NCBI GenBank assembly: GCA_946885845.1
Contig: CAMPHJ010000002.1
Coordinates: 62,001 to 126,000 of the forward strand
DNA length: 64,000 bases
Direction of reading: 5' to 3'
DNA from: an uncultured Sphingobium sp.
GTDB lineage: Bacteria > Pseudomonadota > Alphaproteobacteria > Sphingomonadales > Sphingomonadaceae
In this document: one piece after another, positions 35,476 through 45,000 of the stretch
How the letters are laid out: every line of letters begins with the position of its first letter
How positions within the stretch are numbered: the stretch's first letter is position 1
Program-made: the position numbers and the translations under genes
Notes under the pieces: generated by a model
Databases searched by the model: none
What the model saw: the letters and a program-made list of their open reading frames with translations, nothing else
What the model was told of the DNA's origin: nothing

Positions 35476-37935
35476 ATGTCCAGTTCCAAGTCTGCACCTT
35501 CATTCCTGGCGCTTAGTTGCGTCGGCGCTCTGGCATTTGCATCGGCGGCCCATGGTCAGGATGCGGCGCAAGGCCCCAATCTGGGTGGCATGACGGTGAC
35601 GGACACGGCGATCGACGAATCGGCCGTGAAGGTGGAACGGGCCGAGTCGCCCAAATATGTCCGCCCGCTGCTCGACACGCCGCAGACCATCACGGTGATC
35701 AACAAGGAAACGATCCAGCAGCAGAACCTGCTGACCCTGCGCGACATATTGTCCACCGTTCCGGGGATAACCTTTGGCGCGGGCGAAGGCGGCTTTGGCT
35801 ATGGCGACCGCATCATCCTGCGCGGCCAGGACGCCAAGAACGACGTGACCGTCGATGGGGTGCGTTCGGGTGCTTTCCTGAACCGCAACGAAGTCTACAA
35901 TATCGAGCAGGTGGAAGTCACAAACGGCGCCAATTCGGTCATGAACGGCGGCGGATCTGTTGCTGGCACGATCAACCTGGTGACCAAGCGTCCGCTGGCT
36001 GACGATCAGACCATATTGAATGCGGGCATCGGCACCGACAATTATTACCGCGCGACGGTGGATGCGAACAAGCGGATCAATGACCTGGTCGCCGTCCGCC
36101 TTAACGCCGTCTATCATGAAAATGACGTGCCGGGCCGCGACGTCGAATATTACAAGCGCTGGGGCATCGCGCCCGCCATCACCATCGGCATTGACGGACC
36201 GACCAGCCTGACGTTGCAGGGCGAATATCTGGACGACGATGCGATGCCGCAATATGGGCTGCGCTATTATCCCGCGCAGGGCGGCATCCTCGACGAGTTC
36301 GACCGGTCGGGCTATTATGGCTTTGCCAATGTCGACAAGCAGGATAGCAAGACCAAGTCCCTGCAGGCGATTTTCAGCCATGCGTTCAGCGATAGCCTGA
36401 AGATCCGCAACCTGACGCGCTATGAACATATCCGTCAGAACACGATCACGAGCCAGCCCAACGGCATTTTCTGCCTCGCTTCGACCGGGCTTCAGCCCCA
36501 GACTCCTTTCGGCGGCACTGCGGCGACGTGCGAAACCACGGTCAACGGCAGCCCGTTCACCGTGCCCGTCGGCTATTACCTGCCGACCGGCGGCCGGGGG
36601 GTCCAGCGGTTCATTTCCAACACCACCGCCTATAACCAGCTCGACCTCAGCGCCGATTTCGCGACGGGCGGCGTGCAGCACACCATGGTGATCGGCGCGT
36701 CCGCCCTGTGGGAAAAGTACAAGCAGACGCGTGGCGCGTTGCCGCGCAATGCTGATGGCTCCACGCCGACCTTCCCGCTGGTGAACATTGCCAACCCGGG
36801 CGACAGGATCCAGGGGCCCGCCGGCTTTGCTTATGGAAACAATGAATATAACGGGCCGATCAACTTCATTTTGCAGGACAAGAATTTCGGCGAGCAGACC
36901 AGCTATGCGGCCTATCTGTTCGACGCGATGAAGTTCACCGACTGGCTCGAGATCAATGGCGGCATTCGCTATGAGAAGGTCAAGGGCTTCAGCCGCGTCT
37001 TCAGCTATGACAACGAAGCAGGGTCGCCGACGCTGGGCCAGTTGGTGCCATCGACGGTCGATGATCCCAATCCGAACTATAACAGGATGGCCGGCGACAA
37101 TCTCTTCTCCTACCGCGTCGGCGCGGTGGTGAAGCCCACGCCCAACACCAGCATCTATGTCGCTTACGGCAATTCCAAGCTGCCCTCTAAGGCATCGGTC
37201 GATGCGGCCTGCTCCGGCACGACTTGCACGACCAAGCCGGAGACGACCGAAAACTATGAAATCGGCGCAAAGGCTGATCTGTTCGATAACAAGCTGTTGT
37301 TGACGGCGGCGCTGTTCCGCAACGATCGCAACCAGATCAAGGTTGCGGCTGGCGATTTCGCCGAATCCGAACAGCGGTTGGATGGCCGCCAGCGGGTTGA
37401 GGGCATCTCGCTCGGCGCATCGGGGAATATCACGTCCAACTGGACGATTTCTGCGAACTACATGTATCTGAAGTCGGAAATCAAACAGGGCGTTTCGGAC
37501 TTCTGTCTCGCCAATCCCGGCCAGGGTACTTGCGGCACGGGCAATGCCGGAAATAGCGTAGCCTTCCCCGATCCCGCACGCGGTTCATCACTGACGAACA
37601 CGCCCAAGCATTCGGGCAGCCTGTTCACCACCTACCGTTTCAACTTCGGTCTCGAACTGGGCTATGGCCTGACCTATCAGGGCAAGTTCCTGCTCAACAC
37701 GCCGACCAATGCGCTACTCGCCGCTGGCACCTATGTTCCTTATTATGTGCCGAGCTACACCATTCACCGGTTGATGGTGAATTATCCCATCACCGAAAAT
37801 CTGAACGCGCAGCTGAACGTCCAGAACTTCACCAATGAGAAGTATGTGACGACGGTGCGCAATAATGTGAACAATAGCTGGGCCATGCCTGCGCCGACCC
37901 GTTCGGCCGTGTTGAGCCTGAACTACAGCTTCTAA
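35476..37935 (+). CDS. TonB-dependent siderophore receptor
   Basis: An 819-residue outer-membrane receptor. A signal peptide (to about AHGQ, residue 28) is followed by the plug domain with PQTITVINKETI and DVTVDGVRSG, then a 22-strand barrel ending YSF with a terminal aromatic residue. The family is that of catecholate or hydroxamate ferric-siderophore receptors (Fiu/FhuE-like). TonB and a PepSY/ApbE reductase-like operon lie next to it, which supports iron uptake. The ligand cannot be read. A hairpin follows the stop. Confidence 0.9.
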   Translation: MSSSKSAPSFLALSCVGALAFASAAHGQDAAQGPNLGGMTVTDTAIDESAVKVERAESPKYVRPLLDTPQTITVINKETIQQQNLLTLRDILSTVPGITFGAGEGGFGYGDRIILRGQDAKNDVTVDGVRSGAFLNRNEVYNIEQVEVTNGANSVMNGGGSVAGTINLVTKRPLADDQTILNAGIGTDNYYRATVDANKRINDLVAVRLNAVYHENDVPGRDVEYYKRWGIAPAITIGIDGPTSLTLQGEYLDDDAMPQYGLRYYPAQGGILDEFDRSGYYGFANVDKQDSKTKSLQAIFSHAFSDSLKIRNLTRYEHIRQNTITSQPNGIFCLASTGLQPQTPFGGTAATCETTVNGSPFTVPVGYYLPTGGRGVQRFISNTTAYNQLDLSADFATGGVQHTMVIGASALWEKYKQTRGALPRNADGSTPTFPLVNIANPGDRIQGPAGFAYGNNEYNGPINFILQDKNFGEQTSYAAYLFDAMKFTDWLEINGGIRYEKVKGFSRVFSYDNEAGSPTLGQLVPSTVDDPNPNYNRMAGDNLFSYRVGAVVKPTPNTSIYVAYGNSKLPSKASVDAACSGTTCTTKPETTENYEIGAKADLFDNKLLLTAALFRNDRNQIKVAAGDFAESEQRLDGRQRVEGISLGASGNITSNWTISANYMYLKSEIKQGVSDFCLANPGQGTCGTGNAGNSVAFPDPARGSSLTNTPKHSGSLFTTYRFNFGLELGYGLTYQGKFLLNTPTNALLAAGTYVPYYVPSYTIHRLMVNYPITENLNAQLNVQNFTNEKYVTTVRNNVNNSWAMPAPTRSAVLSLNYSF

Positions 37936-37947
37936 AAACGACCTTAT

Positions 37948-37972
37948 CCCCGGCATTCGTCCCATGCCGGGG
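37948..37972 (+). terminator. hairpin after the receptor gene
   Basis: CCCCGGCAT at 37948-37956 pairs perfectly with ATGCCGGGG at 37964-37972 around a 7-base loop. There is no T tract, so termination would be rho-dependent or weak. Confidence 0.45.
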
Positions 37973-38054
37973 TGACGGGCGAGCGGCAGTATTCCCTCCT
38001 CCTCGGGCTGTCGCTCGTCCAACCTTTTTCGGACTGGCACATGGCTGGATCAAA

Positions 38055-38073
38055 AATGCAATTGTATCGCATT
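38055..38073. promoter_or_regulatory. Fur-box-like 19-bp dyad before tonB
   Basis: AATGCAATTGTATCGCATT is a 19-base near-perfect dyad (AATGCAAT / ATCGCATT with one mismatch), the length of a Fur box. It lies 54 bases before the preferred TonB start. Confidence 0.45.
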
Positions 38074-38126
38074 ATGACTTGCGCCATGAGTTCGGCGATG
38101 GCGGTAGCCAGAAAGGGGATCGGTGC

Positions 38127-38891
38127 ATGTTACGTGTAGCGGACAGGCTCATGGATCAGGAAGAAGAGGATGTTCTTCTTCACGCCTCCGAGTCTCCGAT
38201 GCCCAGACCGGCGTCGATCCAAATGGCGAACATTGCCCCGCCGTCACGCTATGGGCAGTCGAAATCGCCCAACTGGGTGATCATCGCGCTGATCCTAGCG
38301 GTTCACGCCGTGCTGATCACCGCAATCATGCATGTGCGTCATCAGGTTCAAAGGCGTGAAGAGCTGCGCTTGTCGGTCGTCAACCTGACGCCGCCCGCGC
38401 CTCCACCTCCGCAGGACTCGCCGCCCCCGCCACCTTCAAAGCCGCAGATCGTGGCGCCTGCCCCGGTCGTTCGGCTGGCCACCCCGTCGCCGCAGATCGC
38501 CACTACGCCCATTGCGCAGCCGGTCGCGGTCAGCGCGCCGACGGCGATCGCGCCGGCACCCACCGTCGCTCTCGCCGCCCCGTCGCCTCCCAGCACGGTG
38601 CAGGGCGGCGATCTGAGCACCCAGATGGTGTCCGGCAAGCCGCCCCGATATCCCATTGAAAGCCGCCGCAAGCATGAGCAGGGGACCGTCGTCCTGGCTC
38701 TGACGCTGGGCACAGATGGCGCGGTAGAAGCAATCGCGGTCACGCGTAGTAGCGGCTTTGCCCGCCTGGACGACGCAGCGCGGGATGCTGTTCGCAAATG
38801 GCGTTGGCGTCCGATGGTTCAGCAGGGTCGGGCCGTCAAGGTCAAGGGCGTGGTTGAAATCCCGTTCGTTCTTCGACCCACATCAGCTTAA
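38127..38891 (+). CDS. tonB: TonB energy-transducing protein
   Basis: A 254-residue protein with one membrane helix (WVIIALILAVHAVLITAIM, about residues 50-70), a Pro-rich periplasmic spacer (PPAPPPPQDSPPPPP) and a C-terminal TonB domain (RYPIESRRKHEQGTVVL and DAVRKWRWRPM). It links the proton-driven ExbBD motor to the receptor. ATG 38127 follows AAAGGGGA at normal spacing; an ATG 16 codons upstream is weaker. exbBD are not in the window. Confidence 0.87.
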   Translation: MLRVADRLMDQEEEDVLLHASESPMPRPASIQMANIAPPSRYGQSKSPNWVIIALILAVHAVLITAIMHVRHQVQRREELRLSVVNLTPPAPPPPQDSPPPPPSKPQIVAPAPVVRLATPSPQIATTPIAQPVAVSAPTAIAPAPTVALAAPSPPSTVQGGDLSTQMVSGKPPRYPIESRRKHEQGTVVLALTLGTDGAVEAIAVTRSSGFARLDDAARDAVRKWRWRPMVQQGRAVKVKGVVEIPFVLRPTSA

Positions 38892-38924
38892 GCTGGGTAG
38901 GGGCGCGCCGCTTTCTGCACCTTT

Positions 38925-39896
38925 TCAGTCCAGCATCGCGGCGAGGGCGGGCGTCATATATTCCTGCCCTCCATCATCTTCCCTGCGGATCAGTCGCGCG
39001 GCAATGCCATGCCGGGTCGCGAGCGCCATGCCGCCTTCGTGCCCCAGCACCGTGATGGCGGTCGCCCAGGCATCGGCCATCATCGCGCTTTCGTGCAAAA
39101 CCGAAACGGATGCGACATCGTTCGCGATCGGCATGCCGGTGGCCGGATCGATGCTGTGGGACAGCCGCCTGTCGTCATCGACCCGGAAACGCCGATAGTC
39201 GCCTGACGTAGCGACAGACAGGCCGCAAAGCGCGATCCTGAGCGTCGGCAGGCCAAGGCCGGGCGGCGATTCCACATCGACCCACCAGGGTTGGCCATCG
39301 GGCCGGACGCCATCCCCGCGCAGTTCGCCGCCTATTTCGACAAGGAAATGGCGCGCGCCCAGATCGCGCAGGCGCTGGGCAACGGCGTCGACCGCGAAGC
39401 CCTTGGCTATCCCGGAAAAATCCAGCGTCACGTCGGCTGTGCGACGGGCCTGTTGCTGGTCGATCTCCAAAGCTGTCCAGGGTGAGGGGTGACTGGGCCG
39501 TGCAGATGGAGCGTAGGTGCCGGATGGTCCAAAGCCCCAATGGTCGATCAGCCTGCCCACCGCAGGATCGAACGCGCCGCCGGACAGCTTTGCCACCTCC
39601 AGTCCCGCGCGAAGCACCGTCATCATCTCTGGGGGCAGGGGGGTCCATAGGCCGATGGGTGACAGGTTGAACCGGCTGATGTCGGACGCCGCTTCCCAAT
39701 TGCTCATCTGGGTGATGATGCGGGCCAGCGCGTCCGTGATTGCGTCTTTGCACGACGCAGGCGCATCGACGATACGGGCCGACCAGGTTGTTCCCATGGT
39801 CGGCCCGGACAGGTCGGTGACATACGCCCCCCGCTGCCGCCCGGTAAAATCATCGGGCGACAGGCCGGTGGGAATGGCGACGCGGACGCCGGTCAG
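38925..39896 (-). CDS. apbE: FAD:protein FMN transferase ApbE
   Basis: The periplasmic-type flavin transferase attaches FMN to threonine or serine of target proteins. It has the MGTTW motif, FDPAVGRLIDHWGF, LDFSGIAKGFAVDA and the metal-binding SHSIDPATGMP near the C-terminal third. The first ATG, 39797, is inside the conserved GPTMGTTW motif. Residues similar in style to ApbE continue 33 codons upstream, to a CTG at 39896 that overlaps the stop of the DUF4198 gene (CTGA). I give that longer form, but the start is uncertain. It ends the iron operon. Confidence 0.85.
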   Translation of the reverse strand: MTGVRVAIPTGLSPDDFTGRQRGAYVTDLSGPTMGTTWSARIVDAPASCKDAITDALARIITQMSNWEAASDISRFNLSPIGLWTPLPPEMMTVLRAGLEVAKLSGGAFDPAVGRLIDHWGFGPSGTYAPSARPSHPSPWTALEIDQQQARRTADVTLDFSGIAKGFAVDAVAQRLRDLGARHFLVEIGGELRGDGVRPDGQPWWVDVESPPGLGLPTLRIALCGLSVATSGDYRRFRVDDDRRLSHSIDPATGMPIANDVASVSVLHESAMMADAWATAITVLGHEGGMALATRHGIAARLIRREDDGGQEYMTPALAAMLD

Positions 39897-40765
39897 GGCG
39901 CGAGCACTTCCAGTGTGGTCACATAGGATGCACGGCGCTGCGGCGGACCAGCGGGGCGTTGGGGCTTTTGAGCCGCCGAATCGGCCGCAGCAGGCGCACC
40001 CATGCCCTCGCCACCTTCACGACCGCCGCCGGTGCTGGCATTCAGCCAATACATGCCCGGTTGTGGCCAGGTGATCGTCAGCTTGCCATCCTTGTCGGTG
40101 ACGAGATCCATCTGGCCCAGCGAGTCACGATAGCGGATTCCGCCCGGAATGGCCGTGACCTTCAGGCCAGCGGCAGGCTTGCCATCCAACAGGAACTGGA
40201 AGGTGGCAGCTTCGCCCGATACCAGGTCGTTGGGATGCGTGACCGGCACCAGTTCGATGCCTGTGCCCGTGGGTTTGAAGATGGAGGCCGTCGGCGCGCC
40301 CAGCGTCACGAAGATTTCGTTGCGGTTGGACGCTTCGGTCGTCTGCACATTGGTCGCGCCTGCGGGGATGGCCGCCGCCAGATTGTCCTTCGTGGTGCCG
40401 CGCGGTAGGCGCTTCTGCTCGCCATTCAGCGTGTAGCTGCCCATGACGCCGGTCGAAACGCTGGCGATCCGGTAGGTGCCGGGCTGTGTCAGGTGGACGT
40501 CAAAGGTCGACCGATATTTGCCGGTGGCGCCATTTTCGATCTTGCCTTCCGACCCGTCGGGCTGCGTCACCCTGACATTGTCGATGCGCATCGCATTATG
40601 TTCGAAATAGAAAATATCGTTGGATACGGCAGCATCCACCGTCACCCAGCTTTCGTTGCCGGACAGAGTGGTGGACGACGGCAGCATCCATTGGCGATGC
40701 GCCTGCGCCCCGCCGGAAAGAAGGAGTGCGCCAACTGCGCCCGCGATAATATGTCTGGCCTTCAT
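39893..40765 (-). CDS. DUF4198 domain protein (periplasmic)
   Basis: A 290-residue secreted protein with a signal peptide (ending GAQA, residue 22) followed by HRQWMLPSSTTLSGNESWV, the DUF4198 pattern. It has Ig-like beta strands (VRVTQPDGSEG, GKYRSTFDVHL, GTYRIAS, TWPQPGMYWLNA). The family is NikM-like in some members and often lies in metal-uptake operons. Here it is followed by apbE and preceded by DUF2271, a grouping seen in sphingomonad iron loci. A metal-binding or delivery role is inferred. Confidence 0.75.
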   Translation of the reverse strand: MKARHIIAGAVGALLLSGGAQAHRQWMLPSSTTLSGNESWVTVDAAVSNDIFYFEHNAMRIDNVRVTQPDGSEGKIENGATGKYRSTFDVHLTQPGTYRIASVSTGVMGSYTLNGEQKRLPRGTTKDNLAAAIPAGATNVQTTEASNRNEIFVTLGAPTASIFKPTGTGIELVPVTHPNDLVSGEAATFQFLLDGKPAAGLKVTAIPGGIRYRDSLGQMDLVTDKDGKLTITWPQPGMYWLNASTGGGREGGEGMGAPAAADSAAQKPQRPAGPPQRRASYVTTLEVLAP

Positions 40766-40775
40766 GACATTTCCC

Positions 40776-41306
40776 CTATTTGCTGAAGGAGACGCTGACC
40801 GCGCCCAATTCGCTTTTACCCTTGGTCCGTACCGTCGCGCCCGGCTTGGGCGGCCAGCTGAACGGCAAGCGCAGCAGTTCGCGCCCGCCGACTTCGCGGG
40901 CTGCTTCCACGACCAGCGTGTAGTTGCCCGCGCCGAGCCGTCCCAAAGGCCCCTTGCCGTTGATGAAGCCGACTTTATGTTCGCCCGGTGCGCGGGTCGC
41001 GCCCGTCACGCCGTCCGCCGGAAAGCTCATCGTCCGGCCCGACACGCGCCACCACTGACGCATGTCGCGCAGCCATTTCGCGCCTTCGCCCTTCGCCTTG
41101 TCCACATCATACCAGACCGACAGGGTGCGCGGGGCCGCGCCTTCCTTTTCCAGCCAGATGGCGACATAGGGCCGGTGATATTCGGCGACCGATAGGCGGG
41201 GAATGGTGACAGTGACGTTCATCGTTTCGGCCTGCGCCGCGCCCGCGCCCGCCGCCGCGCCGATGGCGGCGCCGCTCCCCAGGATGAGTTTATAGCCCCT
41301 CTGCAT
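40776..41306 (-). CDS. DUF2271 domain protein (secreted)
   Basis: A 176-residue protein with a signal peptide (to about AGAAQAE, residue 27). The mature part has YVAIWLEKEGAAPRTLSVWYD and GEHKVGFINGKGPLG in the form of DUF2271, a family nearly always beside PepSY and ApbE genes. It is a candidate substrate of ApbE flavinylation in such operons, but this is not shown for this protein. It lies 10 bases before the DUF4198 gene. Confidence 0.75.
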   Translation of the reverse strand: MQRGYKLILGSGAAIGAAAGAGAAQAETMNVTVTIPRLSVAEYHRPYVAIWLEKEGAAPRTLSVWYDVDKAKGEGAKWLRDMRQWWRVSGRTMSFPADGVTGATRAPGEHKVGFINGKGPLGRLGAGNYTLVVEAAREVGGRELLRLPFSWPPKPGATVRTKGKSELGAVSVSFSK

Positions 41307-41318
41307 GACGTCGTTCCC

Positions 41319-41963
41319 TTAGTGGATGAAGATGATGGCGAGCACCGCCGGAATAGCCAGGCCCGCGGCCACCAAGGGCCAGGTGCTAGGCCGCTTGGCC
41401 GCATGAAGCTGCAACAGTAGCAGCCCGGTCAGCGCAAACAGGAAGCAGGCGACGGCGAAAATGTCGATGAACCATTTCCACGCGGTGCCGGTGTTGCGCC
41501 CCTTGTGAAGGTCGTTGAGATAGCTGACCCATCCCCGGCTGGTCGCTTCGCTGGATACCGCGCCGCTGTGCCGGTCAATGGAGATCCAGCCGTCGCCGCC
41601 GGGCCGGGGAAGGGGCAGGTAGATTTCATCGCTCGACCATTCCGCCTCACCTTCGCCGCTTAGCCCGATTTCCTTTTCGACCCACGCGGCGACATCAGAC
41701 GGCAGCGGCTTCTTGCTGTCCGGCGCATCGTCGGCGGTGACGCGGTTCAACAATGCGGGGGGCAGTTGTGCCGTTCTTTCGACCGTCTGGGGAGAGGCTT
41801 CAACGTCGGCGGCGTGGTTGAGCGTAATGCCGGTGAACGCAAAAAGCAGCAGGCCGATCAGGCTGATCGCCGAACTGATCCAGTGCCAGCTATGCAATTG
41901 TTTGAGCCAGAAGGTCTTGTGACCCTTCTTTTTCTTAGGCTGGGCGCGGACGGGGGCGTGCAT
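41319..41963 (-). CDS. PepSY-associated membrane protein
   Basis: A 214-residue protein with membrane helices near residues 28-50 (WISSAISLIGLLLFAFTGITLN), 165-185 and 192-213. The central part is periplasmic and contains GWISIDRHSGAVSSE and SYLNDLHKGRNTG, the PepSY pattern. In this operon type the protein is thought to move electrons across the inner membrane to flavinylated partners for ferric reduction. It is the first gene of the operon, with a Fur-like site upstream. Confidence 0.78.
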   Translation of the reverse strand: MHAPVRAQPKKKKGHKTFWLKQLHSWHWISSAISLIGLLLFAFTGITLNHAADVEASPQTVERTAQLPPALLNRVTADDAPDSKKPLPSDVAAWVEKEIGLSGEGEAEWSSDEIYLPLPRPGGDGWISIDRHSGAVSSEATSRGWVSYLNDLHKGRNTGTAWKWFIDIFAVACFLFALTGLLLLQLHAAKRPSTWPLVAAGLAIPAVLAIIFIH

Positions 41964-42004
41964 GGGAGTGGATGCGGTCCTGATGAGAAGTGCGGCCTAG
42001 TAAC

Positions 42005-42023
42005 GCGAACGACTCGCAATTGC
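42005..42023. promoter_or_regulatory. candidate Fur box upstream of the PepSY operon
   Basis: GCGAACGACTCGCAATTGC matches the GCGAA-x5-GCAATTGC style of sphingomonad Fur sites and sits 42 bases before the first gene. The identification is by eye. Confidence 0.4.
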
Positions 42024-42086
42024 AAACAGGGCTGTGTGGAAAATTATATTAAAATATATGCGGTCAGGCTGGAAAAGGGTGCCACC

Positions 42087-45000
42087 TCAGCGCCCCAGAA
42101 GGCCGCGCGCCTGGCCTGCAACCTCCGCCAGCATCGCGACATTTGCGAGCGGTGCGGAGCGGGCGCGCTGCACCAGTCCGCGGAACTGCGCGACCCGTGG
42201 GGCCTTTTCGGTCAACCAGCGCTCGACATGATCGCTAATATCGTTCGTGCTCGCCTGCGCCAGAAATTCCAGCCGCACCTGTTGCATGTCGCGCGCGACG
42301 CCGGAAATCAGCAGCCGTTCCCATGGGTCGGAAGGGGTCATCCGGGCGGCGGTCGATTGCACCCAATCGATACCGAGCGCTTCGCCCAGATGGGTGAAAG
42401 CGCGGGTGAGGTCGACTTCATCGACTTTCAGGCGGCGGGCCAACGCGGCAATGCCGACTGCGCCGTCCAGTTTGAACAGGCCGACAGTCCGCCGCACCAG
42501 CGCATCGGGTGCGCCACGAGCCAGCAGATGATCCGCCACGGCGCTGGCGCGGCGCACCGCCTCACTGGTCAGCAATTCATCGACTCTGTTGGCCAATTTG
42601 CCCACGCCGTCGGCCAGGATCGCCTGGCCCTGGCCGGGCAGGGTGCCCGACGCTACGCTGCGCAATATGTCGGCAATCTGTGCCCGCATGCCGTTGGCGA
42701 CTTCGCCGAACAAGCCAAGGCGTGCGCCTTCGGCCATCTCCGCTGCGTCTATGTCGGCCCATAGGCTGCCAATGTCATAGAGCCGCTCCGCGATCAGGAA
42801 GGCGTTGGCCAGATCGGCCAAGGAACAGCCTTCCTCCTCCGCCAGTTCGAACGGGTGGATCAGGCCCAGCCGGTTGATGACGCGATTGGCGACTTTGGTC
42901 GCGATGATCTCCTTGCGCAATGCATGGGCCGCGATCGCATCGGCTTCCTTCTTTTGCATCGCGGGCGGAAAGGCGGCAGCCAGTTCGCCCGCCATGCTGG
43001 GATCAGCCGCCAGGCCGCCATGTTCAATCGCGTCCTGCAACGTCAGCTTGGCCGTCGACAGCAATATAGCGAGTTCGGGCCGGGTCATTCCCAGTCCGTC
43101 CTGTCCCCGTCGCAACAACTGGTCGTTGGCGGCCAGTCCTTCTACCCGCCGGTCCAGCCGCCCATCTTCCTCGAACGTTTCGATCAGGCGCACATAGCTT
43201 GCCAACTCGGCAGCCCCGCCTGCTTCGGCGATGGATAGGCCCAGCGCCTGCAAGCGGTTATCCTCCAGGACGATGTCAGCCACGGCATCCGTCATGCTTA
43301 CCAGCAGCTTGTTGCGGGCGGCGAAGGAAAGGCGGCCCTCAGCCATTTCCTTGTTCAGCGCGATCTTGATATTAACCTCATTATCCGAACAATCGACGCC
43401 TGCGCTATTGTCGATGAAGTCGGCATTGATACGGCCGCCGCGCAGGGAAAAGGCGATACGGGCCGCCTGAGTAACACCCAGGTTCGCCCCTTCGCCGACC
43501 ACCTTGATCCGAAGATCCTCCGCGTCGATGCGCAGCCGATCATTGGCCGGATCCCCAACATCGACATGGCTTTGTGAGGCGGACTTTACATAAGTGCCGA
43601 TGCCACCGAACCACAGCAGGTCATTGGGGCTTTTCAGGATGGCCGCGATCAGCGCCGTCGGCTCCATTTCAGGCTCCGTCACGCCCAGCATCGCCTGTGC
43701 CTGCGGGCTTAGCGTTATGCGCTTGAGCGTGCGGGGGTAGACGCCGCCGCCTGGGGAGATGATCGACTTGTCATAATCATCCCAGCTTGATCGGGGCAGT
43801 GCGAACAGCCTTGCCCGCTCTTCCCATGATTTTGCGGGATCGGGGTCGGGGTCCAGGAAGATGTGGCGGTGGTCGAAGGCCGCGACCAGTTTGATCGCCT
43901 TCGACAGCAGCATGCCGTTGCCAAACACGTCGCCCGACATGTCGCCGCATCCAACGACCGTTACCGGCTCGCTCTGCACGTCCACGCCCAATTCAGCGAA
44001 GTGCCGCCTGACGCTGATCCACGCGCCGCGCGCCGTGATGCCCATCGCCTTATGGTCATAGCCATGGGAACCGCCGCTGGCGAAGGCATCGCCCAGCCAG
44101 AAATTGCCTTCCAGCGCGATGCTGTTGGCGACATCGCTGAACGTCGCTGTCCCCTTGTCGGCTGCGACGACGAAATATGGATCATTGCCGTCATGGATGC
44201 GGACGTGGGGCGGGTGAGTGACTTTTTGCGCGACGATATTGTCGGTGATTGACAGCAGCGCGCGGATGAAGATGCGGTAGCTTTCCGTGCCTTCCGCCAT
44301 CCACCCTTCGCGGTTACGCTGCGGGTCGGGAAGCTGCTTGGGGTAAAATCCGCCTTTTGCTCCGGTCGGCACAATGACGGCGTTCTTGACCCGCTGCGCC
44401 TTCATCAGGCCCAATATTTCGGTGCGGAAATCGTCGCGTCGGTCGGACCAGCGCAGTCCGCCCCGCGCGACCGGACCAGCGCGCAGGTGGATGCCTTCGA
44501 CACGCGGCGAATAGACCCAGATTTCGCGCCAAGGCAGTGGAGCGGGCAGTCCCGGAACCTGGGCGCTGTCCAGCTTGAACGCCAGCGCTTCCTGGGCGGC
44601 GTCGCTGAAGAAATTGGTCCGCAGGGTCGCCGTGATGACGGCACGGAGCAGGCGGAGCACCCGGTCCTCGTCAATCGCCTTCACCTTTTCCAGGCCCGCG
44701 TCGATAGCCGCCTGCGCCTTGGCTGCGCGGTCGGCCCCATCCTTGATAGCAGGGTCGTGCAATGCTTCGAACAGCGTCACCAGATCATGCGCGACCGCCT
44801 GTTCCCGCCGCAATGTTTCGGCAAAGGTCGCCATGCTGTAAGCCATGCCGGTCTGGCGCAGATAGCGAAATAGCGCACGGAACAGGACGACCGCGCGCGG
44901 CGCCAGCCCCGCGGTGACGATCAGTTCATTGAACCGGTCGTTTTCCGCCCGGCCTTCCAGCACCTGGGCGATGGCTTCGGTGACGACCGACGCGCGGGCG

